A stretch of 64,000 nt of DNA, taken from the NCBI GenBank assembly GCA_963930655.1, contig OZ005621.1, positions 11,085,001 to 11,149,000 of the forward strand, read 5' to 3'. The notes below the pieces were generated by a model. It worked only from the letters and a program-made list of their open reading frames with translations, was not told the DNA's origin and did not search any database. The stretch comes from Myrica gale. Lineage: Eukaryota; Streptophyta; Magnoliopsida; Fagales; Myricaceae. Shown piece after piece: positions 23,676-34,509 of this stretch. The translations under genes were made by a program, and so were the position numbers. Within the stretch, counting starts at the first letter, position 1. Each line of letters begins with the position of its first letter.

Positions 23676-25797
23676 TAGCGCTGAACACATATGAGCCGAG
23701 AACCGAACCGGCCGACCAAAAACGGCCGAAGCCCATCGGCGCGGCCGGTTGCAAGCTGGGCCGGCTCGGTGGTATCGGTTCAACTTTCGGTCTTATGGAT
23801 CGGTTAACCGAAAGCCGAACTGACTGACTTCCTTCCCTATGTCATGTCGTTCCCTCCTCCTCTGCCTTGTGCGGTTCCCCTCTTCTTCCCTGCGTCGTTC
23901 CTCCATCTTCTTCCCTTTATTCTTCTTGAGCAGCTACGGGTCACTTATGGTCTCTTGTGGGAATGTAGGTAAAAATTTAAGCTTTCATCGAACTTTTGAG
24001 ATTTTGCTTGGGTTTTTGTTATGAATTTCTTTGTCTAGTTTCTCTGGGGTGAAGTTACTTTTGTTTAGAAAACTTTGTCGAGCTTTTTGGAAAATTCAAA
24101 GATTTGACAAGATCAAGAATAGAGGCATCTGTGCAAGCTCTGCAACCAGAGTTTTGTGAGTGGGAAAGTCTTGGAGGTCACATGAGGTGCCATTCGAGAA
24201 ATGGGTTTTGAAGGCTGTGGACTTACTGGTTATGGCCTTAGAGAAAACCCCAAGAAGTCTTGGAAGTTCTCACGCTCAGGCCACGACGGTTCAGAGCAAG
24301 AACTTGTCTGTAAAATGTGTGAGAGCATTCGAGTCACTAAAAGCTTTATAAGAAGTGTAAGTTCTCACGCTCAGGCCATGGTGCTTCAGGACGCACGCAG
24401 CCTTGCCCCTTACCAACATCGCGTGCGCAGCCTTGAGAGCAGGACGCGCGCAAGGACCCTTTGTTAAGGTCTCGGGTCTAGGAACCCAAAACAAGCAACA
24501 ATTTTTCTCGAACCCGATCTACTCAATACCGCAGCAATTTTACCGACCAAGATTAAGTAACACACGAGCTGTAATTTAGGATCTAACACACCAAATTGGA
24601 AAAGACTCGAGATTTTATAATGAAAACGAAGAATGCAGTTAATGGTTAATTAGCCCAAAACCACAAGAACACAAAAACAATCCCGATCAATGGTTAATTA
24701 GCCCAAGAATGGGTACCCAATCTAGGTTATTAGCCTATAATAAATCTCAAGTAACAAGGTTATTAGCCCTGAAACCGACTTAGCATATACGTGCCTATGC
24801 TCGGCCAAAACATTCAAAAAGCACTCAAGCTCTTAAGATCTATTCTCTCTATCATCCATTCATAATGTGCCTAAGGATGTTTATATAGATATTCTTAGGA
24901 GCTTACAATCCCTAAACAAATTTATTTAAATCTAAATCAAATCAGTTCCTCAAATCAAGGATATTTGATTTTACAAACCTAATAAATTGAATTAAAAAAG
25001 AAATGATAAGTTTCTAGATCTTCGGAGAAAAGTCTGGATCTAGACAATACAAACCTCCTTCAAAAAGGAAACAAAGCGCCACAAAACATTTTCATTAAAG
25101 CGTGGTCGCGCTGCCACTACTCCCCGATCTGGTCATGAGCTCTGAGCTGGTCTGTTCTTTCTACGATCGGCTGGCTGGCATGTTGAGCATAATTATCGCT
25201 GACTCCAGGTCGGTCAGCACGCATGTGTTGTCCCGGTCGGTCGGCATGACTTGACTGCCCTGCTCGGTCAGTCTGCCTAGGCGGTCCATGTTGTTCAGCA
25301 TACTTTGATATCCTGATCGGTTAGTTCGCCTGGGCTGCTCTGGTCTGTCAGTCTGCCCTGATCGGTCAGTCTGCATGGTGTGCACACTAGGGGTCTGCGT
25401 CGTGTGTGCGCTCGAGCCGTGTCAGGAGCGCACTGGTCGATCACTAGTGCTGCCTCTTACCATTCATCCTCGCCCTCGTGGTAGTCCAGGCTATGGTCGT
25501 CGTTGGGGATCCTGCCAATCCCCTTTCCCAGCGTCGCGCGGGGCGGCCTTGCGCGCAGGACGCACACATTAGAACTTGGCTTATTCGAGAATTGGGCAAA
25601 TTTGGGCCTAGGCTAAAAAGTCCAGAAGCCCAACCCGACCAACCGACCGAAGGGCGACCGAATGGAGTTGTCTTCGATTTTCGGCCAACAATGATATTCG
25701 GCCGGTCTCGGTTTCAATTTAAACACAACCGACTATGCTTGGTTCAGTTGTCGAAGTTGCCTTCAAACCGAACTGAGCCCTTGGTTGTTCACCCCTA
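23676..25797. mobile_element. Non-autonomous hAT element carrying a host gene fragment
   Basis: The left end TAGCGCTGAACA and the inverted right end TAGGGGTGAACA match at 10 of 12 bases. The element is flanked by a perfect 8-bp duplication ATGGGCTG (23668-23675 and 25798-25805). Subterminal sequence on both sides is rich in GAACCGAACCGGCC-type words. There is no transposase. The interior holds a C2H2 zinc-finger gene fragment (24090-24355), a repeated phrase AAGTTCTCACGCTCAGGCC (24266 and 24358), GC-rich GACGCGCGCAAGG blocks, and a cluster of GGTCGGTC/GATCGGTCAG words (25190-25380). The 24470-25110 part may be a further insertion that I could not delimit. Confidence 0.75.
24090..24355 (+). 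pseudogene. Captured ZAT-type C2H2 zinc-finger gene fragment
   Basis: Spread over three frames, the plus strand shows the hallmarks of plant ZAT1/4/9-type zinc fingers. These are FDKIKN, then HLCKLCNQSF with the C-x2-C pair, then SLGGHMRCHSRNGF with the two finger histidines. The linker YGLRENPKKSWKFS is highly typical of this family. Next come LVCKMCE, the start of a second finger, and FESLKAL in yet another frame. At least three frameshifts break it and the second finger lacks its histidines. In this family the protein is a nuclear transcription regulator; this copy is a non-functional fragment inside a hAT element. Confidence 0.7.
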
Positions 25798-25805
25798 ATG
25801 GGCTG

Positions 25806-26601
25806 AATGGCAACTTTTGCGAATATTTCAAGTTTTATCCTTTTTCCTGCTGAAAAGGTTATAAGATGCAAAAGACAACAAAACCTTTTTATTGCCAAAA
25901 AAAAAATAAAATGAACCTTTTTATTAAAAGTCTAAAAACGCACGGTATTTTAAGAATAGTAGAAGGGTCATTTTAGTAATTCTGAACTCCAGCATTTGTA
26001 AATTAGTTGTCTACGCTGCCGAAAGACCCAGAAAATCTAGAGCCAACGAATCACTCGATTTGATTTGGAGGCAAAAGGTGAGTCTCGTCTATCTCCAAGA
26101 CCCTAATTCCTTGCTTATTTGATCTTGCAAGCTCAAATTCTTTTCTTCTACTGCATTTTTCCGAGGACTGAGAGAAGAGAATTGGGGAATCTTGTGTTTG
26201 TTGCTTATTGTTTCATTGCCGTACATTGAACTTTTCTTCACCTTGTCGATTCACTGAGAAATATACAGATAAGTATTTGGACTGGTGTCCAGGATCCCAT
26301 TTCTCAGACTGTTGTTTTGTGTCAATTGGAATTGTCGTCTGTGTAAGTTTCCACTGCTTTCGGGGCGTTTCCTTGATCTAGGTCTCTTAATTGATGAATT
26401 CTGAGTTGGGTTTCGCATCCATATGAAGGATTAAAGGTTTCAATAAAACCAATCTTTGTCGGGCTTTGAAGAAGCTGAATATTATGTTGGACTTTGCTAA
26501 GAGTCATTCGTTATTCTTGTGGAAATTGTATTGGTGGGTATATTGATTCAGTTTGAAGAACTCTTGAGAAATAAGAGACAAAGTGAAGGGGCCTATTATA
26601 C
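25806..26601 (+). promoter_or_regulatory. Promoter and 5' leader of the rhomboid-like gene
   Basis: This is the upstream region of the gene at 26602. A consensus splice donor (CAAAAG|GTGAGT) at 26077/26078 suggests a leader intron. A plausible acceptor is TTGATTCAG near 26550, leaving a short leader exon before the ATG. No definite TATA box stands out. The region contains only short frames. Confidence 0.45.
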
Positions 26602-27417
26602 ATGGGGAGGCCTTTGTTCTATGAGATCCTTGAGAAACCAGCCACAAGTTGTATTATAGGAATATGTAGTGCAATATGGTTTTACATACAGAAGAAAAAC
26701 ATTGGGTATTCACATGTGGGTCTGAGTTATGAAACTGCCATTGAAGGGCACCATTGGAGGATATTAACTTCAGCTTTTTCCCATATAAGTGTTCTTCATC
26801 TTGTTTTCAATATGAGTGCTCTTTGGAGTCTGGGTTTGGTGGAACAGTTAGGGCATATGGGCCTTGGTGTGGAATATTATCTTCAGTACACACTGGTCTT
26901 GGTTGTGTTATCGGGTTTGTTAGTTTTGGGGATGTACCATGTATTGATTTATAGATTGAAGTTGGAGCATTATCGGAGAGTGACGGCTGTGGGATATTCT
27001 TGTGTTGTATTTGGGTGGATGACGATTCTCTCAATAAAGCAACCTTCTTCGAAGTTGAATCTTTTTGGGTTTCTTTCGCTTCCCATTAGTTTTGCGCCAT
27101 TTGAGTCTCTCGTTTTCACTTCAATCATTGTTCCACAAGCAAGTTTTCTGGGCCATTTGGCAGGAATCATAGTTGGGTATGCTATTGGATGGGGTTTGAT
27201 TCATGGGATGAGCAATTACTGGGCAGTTTCCATGTTGGGATGGATTGCACTTACATTTCTGTTCAGCTTGAAGCGATCTGGTGCATATAATTTCAACTTT
27301 CTTGAGATTGAATCTGTTACAGATCCTTGTTTGCCTTCTGTGCGATTTCTGGCATCAGGTAATGGTAGAACCTTGCAGATGAGTGCATTACCAGTTGGGG
27401 ATGTTGAACTTGTATAA
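26602..27417 (+). CDS. Rhomboid-like intramembrane protease, RBL13-like
   Basis: The single-exon frame encodes 271 residues, the usual length of the plant RBL13 group, and the N-terminus ([16 protein letters not shown]) matches that group. Rhomboids are polytopic membrane serine proteases that cut substrates within the bilayer. Several hydrophobic segments are visible, starting near residues 17-28 and 60-78. The loop/helix motif H66..N70 (HLVFN) and the catalytic pair Ser133 (GYSCVVFG) and His185 ([15 protein letters not shown]) are present. The canonical GxSG is GYSC here, with Cys replacing the second Gly; from memory the same is true of this plant subgroup. Activity is plausible but not proven. 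The substrate and membrane are unknown. The start codon follows a likely leader intron. Confidence 0.92.
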   Translation: MGRPLFYEILEKPATSCIIGICSAIWFYIQKKNIGYSHVGLSYETAIEGHHWRILTSAFSHISVLHLVFNMSALWSLGLVEQLGHMGLGVEYYLQYTLVLVVLSGLLVLGMYHVLIYRLKLEHYRRVTAVGYSCVVFGWMTILSIKQPSSKLNLFGFLSLPISFAPFESLVFTSIIVPQASFLGHLAGIIVGYAIGWGLIHGMSNYWAVSMLGWIALTFLFSLKRSGAYNFNFLEIESVTDPCLPSVRFLASGNGRTLQMSALPVGDVELV

Positions 27418-30400
27418 TTTCTGGTCAATGTTTTGGATGTGGGCTTGACTCGCTCAGGAGTTCTGTCAGTGGATGATCTGGATTTGCAAGACTAGACGAT
27501 TACATAGTGAAACTGCTATCGATTCCATGCTCCATGGAATTATACTGTCTCCAGTGGAAATGCAAGTTTTCAGCTGTAACTCTTTAATTCATTTTGGTGG
27601 CAGGTGCATGTTGGTGCTACTCAATGCAGTATCGGTATGGAAGTTTTTTGGTCATTGTGGTTAATTAAAAAACACAATTGTTAATTGGATTTGTAGAGCT
27701 ACTTACCTTTTCTGTTCAACCTCGTCATTCTTTGAAATTTTATTTAAGATGATATTGAGTTTTGCATGATATGTTATACGTGTAAGATGGAATCATGAAA
27801 TATGTGGCTGGTTATATGATGATGAAACAGTAGTCTGCCAGCTCTCTGGTTGTGTGTGACGTACATGAATTATTTAGTTTGTCAATTTGGCTCCTTCTAT
27901 CCCTGAAGTGCTTTTGTTGATGCGATTAGGCTTTAGTTTGGAAATGGTGTTTGAATTTCTGATTACTGACTCTTTTTGAGTTGATGACGAGGTTAACCTT
28001 GATGTTGGATTTGTCATTCGCCAGAAAATTGGTGAAGCAATCCAAATATTAGTCTGGAATTGTGCATATTGCAGTTCTTTTTGTAATTTGAGGATGCAAC
28101 TCGGTGAAGTTGGTAGTATAGGATGCATATTGCAAAAGATGGTATCTTGAGGGTGCAAAATGGTATTTACACACTCCACACGTTAGTAAATGTTTCTTTG
28201 CACAATTTTCGTACAAAAGTATATGTAGTTGTTTTACTTAATCACTGCTGCAGGCTGTATCTCGACCCAATATTTCCCCCTCTTCTGTGAAGGCAGAATA
28301 TGGTCGTATGGCTTCTTGCTCTGAAAGCTTTGTTGGTCTTTCAAGCTAATGAACTATGCAGCCAGTAGTTAACTAGTTGATATGCAGATGCTAGACTAAC
28401 CTCAGCAATTGGTTCAAAGAGAGAACCTTTAAAAGAGAATCAGAATTGGCAAAACCCTCTGAATAAAGATCTAGGCCTCAATAGGAGATAGATGTAGGAG
28501 ACTCTCCTTTTCTTAAACAGCCTTATTGATGAAGTAGGTTTTTCACTCATAATCTTCCACATGTGCGAAATTTGAACTTCGGAGAATCTGAGAAGTACAG
28601 TTGCATTATTTGTAGCGTCCTTGTTCGGCAGCAAAATCCATGAGATTCATACAGTTGCGTTATTCATTCGTAAACAAAGCGAATTCGAATTCGTTTGCCA
28701 CTAAAGCTAGTAACCGCGCTCCTTTTTTTTTTTTGCTGTTTATTTCGTTTCTTTTAATTTTATTTTTCGTTTTACATTGAAATATCTGTAAAAAATTTCA
28801 CCAACTTTATACAAATACAAATAAAACTGCAATCTACTTAAATATTCACATTATTACTAAATTTTCTAATATTTTTGCAAACAAAAATCACTAATTTACT
28901 CATGGGTTTAAATAGGTTAGGCAATGAAACCACTTTCCACTATTTTTTGTCGCCGAACATGACAATGTAAGGTCTCAATTTTTACGTATTTATTTCAATT
29001 TCAAGTATCAAAATAGATAATCATTTTCACCCTATTAGGGTTAAATATACTTTTCGACCTTTGACCATTGGGTTTTGATACCTTGCATTTCGAATTATCA
29101 ATTTTGTTACATTTTGCCCCTCAACTTTCACCTATTTACACTTTGCACTTTACACCTTCAACTATTAATTTAGACGAAAATTGTTATTTTTATTCAGTGA
29201 AATGACAATTTTACCCTCATATATTTTTTTTATATGTATGAGATAAATTTGTCCTGAACAAAAATAACAATTTCTGTCTAAATAAATGTTTAGAAATACA
29301 AAGTGTAAACTATTGATAGTTGAGAAACAAAATGTATCGAAATTTATATTACGTTGTGCAAGTCTCATAACCTCAATAATCAGGAGGCAAAAAGTGTATT
29401 TTACACTTGTCCAAATATAGGTAACACGCAGCTTAAACAAATTCGGTAGCAGCTACGCTTCAATTTCTGTCTCTGTGAGAATCAGATAAACTCGAGTGAA
29501 TTAGAGAAGATCCATAATCCATAACACCCAGAATTCTAACGGAAAATTCATGGACAGAAAAATCACTAGATTTTACTCATCGTATGATCATTGACAAGCC
29601 TACTGCCCTTCATATGCAGTTTCTTAACATTACTGACAAAAAAGGAAAAAAGAAAAACACATTAACTGTGGAATATTAGTGAAGCCAGCAATGAAAAATC
29701 CAGCTAATGGATAATATGGCTCAGCGTTTCCTCAAGTCATACAGTGTACGCAACAGACTGGATTGAAAGAAGCAGATGGTATGACTAGCAGCCAAGCATT
29801 GGAAGATGCGAACTCTAGAGCAGGTCAACAATGTTGGAGAATACAACATTACGCATCAGGGGCAATGCACACACCGTGATTACTTTCACCTGAGTGATCT
29901 GCCAATGTAACAAGCAAGTCATTATCAATGAAACTTTAAAGGTCAAAAAGAAAAGAGAAACACATGGAAAAACGTCTACAGGGTCTATTCTCAATTAGTA
30001 AGAAACAAGGATTAACTACTACAACAAAAAGTGCAATCTTAGTTATAATGTAATTTCCTCAAGTTTCACAGGTACAAAGGAACCCGAGAAAGCTTTGGTA
30101 ATGTCGGCTATGCCAAAAAAAAGAAAACCGGGAAAGCGCTTCTATTGCTGACACCAACTACCAACCTCTGCTTTGATACTATTTGCAAACGAATCCTAGT
30201 AAATGTAGAGGAAAGATGCCATATATTTATTTCAAATTCCATATAGAGACTAAGGTAACAAACGCGAAAGCAAAGTATTATGCACATCTACTTGGCAGGG
30301 AAGCATTGGGAGACAATTTAAGAATGTGAACGTCATTTGGCCTACAAGGATATTATTCGTGGGTAACAAATCAGAGATGCATGGAAAGTGACAAGATTTT

Positions 30401-31073
30401 TGGCAGGATTCCAGGATATTTACCAAACAAAGTCAAGAATCAGGACTGAGGGGAAGGAATCGAACATTAGAAAGAATTTAACAAAGGAATTAATATTAAA
30501 AGGTGAATCAGACATGCACATGCACTTCATTTCCAGGAAGGCAGTTTTTAAAATATACAGTCTTATTAGGCAACATAATTACGGAGGGAGGAGAGATTCT
30601 AAAAATCTAGATGCCTTCTATGTAGTAATTTTTCAGCTTTGGAAAAGAAGAAGATAAATTACACTAACCTCCTACCTCCCCACTCCTTTTGCAACGTCAC
30701 TCCAAACTATAATTTCCGAAGCAACTTTAAATGCGTTATGGTCTTTTTTCTATTCTGGGTAGGTTTAAACATTTTGAACATTTTGGATGCTTCAGTGAAC
30801 ACAGAGCAAACAGGTGATAATTTGATAGACTAAGTAATGAAATTAATAGTTTGGGTTGATATTTCAAAAGATCTGGTGATTTGAAGATGATAATATTAAT
30901 TTCCGGCCTCCCCAAGAACATGGACCATCCCCCAAGCAAGAAAAGAGAGAAAGATCTAGAAAGAGAAGAGTTTCTAGGAAGCCTCCGCTAGCATTTCCAT
31001 ATAACCAAATAACTACGTACACATTTTGAAAGTGAAGAACTTCTCAAGGTGACCATCATTAGAAAAATTACCA
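27418..31073. other. 3' region of the rhomboid-like gene and intergenic sequence
   Basis: The first part (to about 28700) is probably the 3' UTR and downstream region of the rhomboid-like gene. The last part (about 30900-31073) is probably the 3' UTR of the convergent EDR2-like gene. Between them the sequence is AT-rich with short frames of no recognisable family, apart from the MITE-like repeat at 29030-29415. I see no tRNA or other RNA gene. Confidence 0.5.
29030..29415. repeat. MITE-like repeat, second copy of the 23280-23595 family
   Basis: The left end GGTTAAATATACTTTTCGAC and the right end, inverted as GTGTAAAATACACTTTTTGC, are imperfect inverted repeats. The interior phrases ATCAATTTTGTTACATTTTG and GAAATGACAATTTTACCC recur in the copy near 23300. 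It has no coding capacity. The exact ends and the target duplication are uncertain. Confidence 0.55.
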
Positions 31074-32012
31074 TTATAGGTCTTCAACACCGTCTTCGTG
31101 GTCAACATCCCCATTAACATGTACTGAATCAGTGGACGAGCCACTTTCTTGAGCACCAGGATGAAGCATGTGAGTAAAACCCTGCCCAATGGACTTCCAT
31201 AATCGTGCAGGCAGAAAAGACTCATTCCCAGTGGTTCTATCACATGATGGTTCAATTGGCTGAGCTGAAGCCGGATTCAACTCTGAGAATCTTACAGCAC
31301 CTAATATCCTTTCAGGCAGCTCCGAGGGCGTTTGGCTTTCAATAAGAAAGGCCAGGTCAACAGTAAGTGTTGTTATGTAACCAAATGCCAGATGAACTAT
31401 GGCATTTGCAACCATGGAGGATCCAATATCCACGTCAACTTCTATAAAATTCTCTGCTAAACAGTACTTACAGGAAAGTGCTCGCCCAATTATGCATATA
31501 ACCTGCTCCCCAACTGCTGTTCTCACAATCCAAGGACCCTTGACAATATTGGCTATCAATTTGAGCCTCGAATTCCTAAAGCCATTGTCACCTTTCAAGA
31601 ACTGGTCCATCAGAGACCCCTCTGGAATAGGGTCTGTTGCAGCAAAATATGCCACAGCACTATAGTTCTCTTTGTTGGGGACTTGTAGATTGAAAACCCA
31701 AACAAACGGCTTATTGCCTTTTGGAAACTCATCCTCAATCACTTTCCTAACTCTGCTGTTTGGATGGTTGAAGACCTCATCAATCTTTGTTGAAGATTTG
31801 ATCCAATCAAAGCCAATAGGCTTTAGAAGATATTCACCAGAAGGAATTTTGACTGTGGTCGAGAAGTACTCTGGACCTCTGACCATGAATGTGTCTGCAG
31901 GTGGGGAAGCCCAACCATTTGGACAGTTATCTGGCTCAAGAAGTGGAACAGCTCCCCCTGACCTCACTCTCTCGATCCATTCACGCTCACTCTTGCAATC
32001 AGCACTAGCCAT
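31074..32012 (-). CDS. EDR2-like C-terminal domain (DUF1336) protein
   Basis: A single minus-strand exon encodes 312 residues, close to the roughly 300 residues of small plant DUF1336 proteins. The domain spans about residues 20-250. Its hallmarks are NCPNGWASPP (29-38), FMVRGPEYF (42-50), FDWIKSSTKI, NYSAVAYF, FRNSRLKLIANIVKGPWIVR, CIIGRALSCKYC and VDIGSSMVANAIVHLAFGY. A low-complexity acidic tail follows (HVNGDVDHEDGVEDL). This domain is also the C-terminal part of EDR2, a PH-START protein that restrains powdery-mildew-induced cell death in Arabidopsis. This protein has no PH or START domain, so that role should not be transferred to it. The ATG at 32012 matches the family N-terminus. It converges on the rhomboid-like gene. 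Confidence 0.93.
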   Translation of the reverse strand: MASADCKSEREWIERVRSGGAVPLLEPDNCPNGWASPPADTFMVRGPEYFSTTVKIPSGEYLLKPIGFDWIKSSTKIDEVFNHPNSRVRKVIEDEFPKGNKPFVWVFNLQVPNKENYSAVAYFAATDPIPEGSLMDQFLKGDNGFRNSRLKLIANIVKGPWIVRTAVGEQVICIIGRALSCKYCLAENFIEVDVDIGSSMVANAIVHLAFGYITTLTVDLAFLIESQTPSELPERILGAVRFSELNPASAQPIEPSCDRTTGNESFLPARLWKSIGQGFTHMLHPGAQESGSSTDSVHVNGDVDHEDGVEDL

Positions 32013-32431
32013 ACGCTATCCTGTTTGGTGGCGATCAACCACAGAGATCAGAGAAGGGAACAGAAAGATGTAAGACAAACAAAAGATTGTCCTGCTTAAT
32101 CATCGTTGCGAGGACTGCGAAGTAAGCATTCGACAGAGCTAAACAGTGAACAGTGGAAGTCATATTATGTTGATATGCAAGACATCAAATTGTTGGAATA
32201 GTTGTCTTATATAACCGTCTGGTGACATGCTTCAGGAAAATAAAATTCAGATTCAAGAGCTTTGATGTGAAAACATTATCCGAGTACAAAAATTACAAGC
32301 ATATTTTTGTGTCCAAAGACGGCAATCTTATACCAATTTCGTGGGGAAAAAATGAGAGAAAATATTCTTCCGCATACCCTTCCAAACACAACTAATACTA
32401 AATTTCCTGTCTGCGTGGTTGGCTCCGAATA

Positions 32432-32457
32432 ACATCTCTCTCTCTCTCTCTCTCTCT
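32432..32457. repeat. CT dinucleotide microsatellite
   Basis: A run of about twelve CT units lies upstream of the EDR2-like gene, reading as GA on its coding strand. GA runs are common in plant leaders and promoters. Confidence 0.9.
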
Positions 32458-33097
32458 TCATTCAAGACTTTTTCTCGAAAGCGTAGTTAAAAATGCAGAA
32501 AAGATTCAACGAACAACCAAACCAAGAAGCCCAAATGCAAGCTTGAAATTTGCAGACATATGAAACGACAATGCCACTCTACACGTATAACGGCCTATAT
32601 ATACGTATATCCAGTATGATATATACGGGAAAACCATATTAGCTGCTCAAAAGCCAAAATTAGGTAGTTTTTAAGGGATTTTAATGGGTGCTTCGTGTAG
32701 GTCGTGATGAATTATACACAAAAACTCTCATGCAGATTTGTGAGTCAATAATCCAATATCAGAGTCGGAGAAAAATCAGTGATCGAGGGTTTATTAAACA
32801 ACAAATGTATTTCAGAACACTCTAACCTTAAGTTGTTACAAATTGCCTCGGGAATCGTGAAGGCTCCACAAACCCTAATTGTAGATAGTAGAAAGTTAGG
32901 ATTTTATTCAGTGATCCATTTGGAGGAGGAAGCTTTCAATAAGAGCCTTCCCCAGAAGCTTCAACCATTTTACCTTCTGTGTGGGCATTTTTCTTTATTT
33001 CCTTTTTCCCTGAATTACTTTAGTCGTTAGACCGGCAACCTGACAAGGCAGCGGAAGATTCGGAAGTAAGAAGCGTTTTTTTTTTTTTTTTTCTAAA

Positions 33098-33570
33098 CGA
33101 AGTAAGAAGCTACTCCGTAGAAGCTGTAATTGCTAAAACGATTGCAGGTGACACGCTTTGCCTACTTGACCAATCCTGTAGCTCTGTTTTGACATTTAGC
33201 TCAGACCTTTATGGGAGATCCCTATTTTTTGAAATTATATTTTAGACCCTGATGTGGAACCTTTATGGGAGATCCCTATTTTTTGAAATTATATTTTAGA
33301 CCCTGATGTGGAACTCTTTTTTTTTTTCTGAAGGAAAGAAGCGTTAAGACTGCGTAGAAGCTGTAATTGCTTTTTTGTTTTTCTTTCATCGTAATTGCTT
33401 AAACGATTGCAGGTGACACGCTGTGCCTACTTGACCAATCTTGTAGCTCTGTTCTGACCAATCATTTAGCTCGGACCTTTCTCGGGGCTTACTTCTAGGT
33501 AATTTAATTATATAATTGTGGAGATCCCTATTTTTTGAAATTATATTTTAGACCCTGATGTGGAACTCAC
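33098..33570. repeat. Local tandem duplication with 54-bp sub-repeat
   Basis: A block starting GTAGAAGCTGTAATTGCT and containing ACGATTGCAGGTGACACGCT, TACTTGACCAATC and GACCCTGATGTGGAAC appears twice, from about 33115 and 33353. Inside the first copy a 54-bp unit (GGGAGATCCCTATTTTTTG to GATGTGGAACC) is tandemly repeated at 33207 and 33261. A third copy of that unit ends the second block at about 33520-33568. There is no coding capacity. Confidence 0.8.
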
Positions 33571-34509
33571 GTTTCACCTTTTTTTTTTTTTTTTTTTGGC
33601 AAAACAGATTATGCCCTGTAAGCAAGTAACCAAGATTCTTTTTAAAAAAAAAAAAGTAACCAAAATCCTTATCTTTTTAAGATGAATCAGATGATGAAAC
33701 TTATCAGATTCTTTCCCCTTAGTTATGGGTAATCTAATATTTGACATCTATTTCATGTATTTAACATTCTTTCCCCTTGTTTTTGTAAATAAAAATTTTG
33801 GGATGGTTAAAATTTTGACTTTATAAAAATTTGTGAAAAGGTGAAGAGAAAAACGATTTGAATGAATTTTTTAATATTTTATTATGATGGAAAGAGATGA
33901 TTTGACGGGAGAAGATAAATAATTTTATTAGAGCAAATTTTTTAACTTTAGGCTATGTTTGGCTATCAAATTTTTCACATTCACTTTTTCATCAACTCTA
34001 ATATTTTTTTACAAATTTCAACAATTTTTAACAAATTTTAATAAACTTTAATAAACTTTTCATCAATCCCAAACATGAATCCCGAAACTTGACCATTTTG
34101 ATAATACAATTGAACTGTCTCCAAGACATGAAGTGCTCGCAGATAAAGTAAATGTCTTTAAAGAGTTTTCTGTTTCACGAATGCAACCCAAATGGTTGGG
34201 TTTGGTGGTCACTCTCCAAGACGATGCTTAGAAGATAACTAAAAACTACACCTTTTTTGTTCTGTTTCATTTGTTTCCCAAAGTGACAAAGAATGCCAAC
34301 AACATGACCCACCATAAATGACCTACTCTTCACCACAAAACTCATCACAATTATTGCATGCTCTCAACTTCTTACCATATCAATTCTGCCGATGCTAAGT
34401 ACTTTCTCCATTCATGCTCTTGTTCTCTTGTGAAAACCAACCAAGGTACGTAGATAAATTTTCTTCTCATCAGTTTAAGATCTGGTCTCTGTTTCTGCGA
34501 CGTCCCAGT

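Larger units (their letters stand above)
32013..34509. other. Intergenic region between EDR2-like and SSL genes
   Basis: The left part is the promoter and leader of the EDR2-like gene (minus). The right part is the promoter of the SSL gene (plus). It includes a CT microsatellite (32432-32457), the tandem duplication at 33098-33570, homopolymer T runs, and a MITE-like segment at 33955-34090 that starts CTATGTTTGGCTATCAAA and ends CAATCCCAAACATG. No gene is recognisable. Confidence 0.5.

Noticed and set aside
24470-25400. A second retroelement LTR inside the hAT element
   Set aside because: The GGTCGGTC word cluster suggests one, but neither ends nor a target duplication could be fixed.
34414-34509. 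In-frame upstream ATG extending the SSL protein by 32 residues
   Set aside because: The added residues place a polar stretch before the signal anchor. The ATG at 34510 gives the usual layout. Kept as an alternative only.
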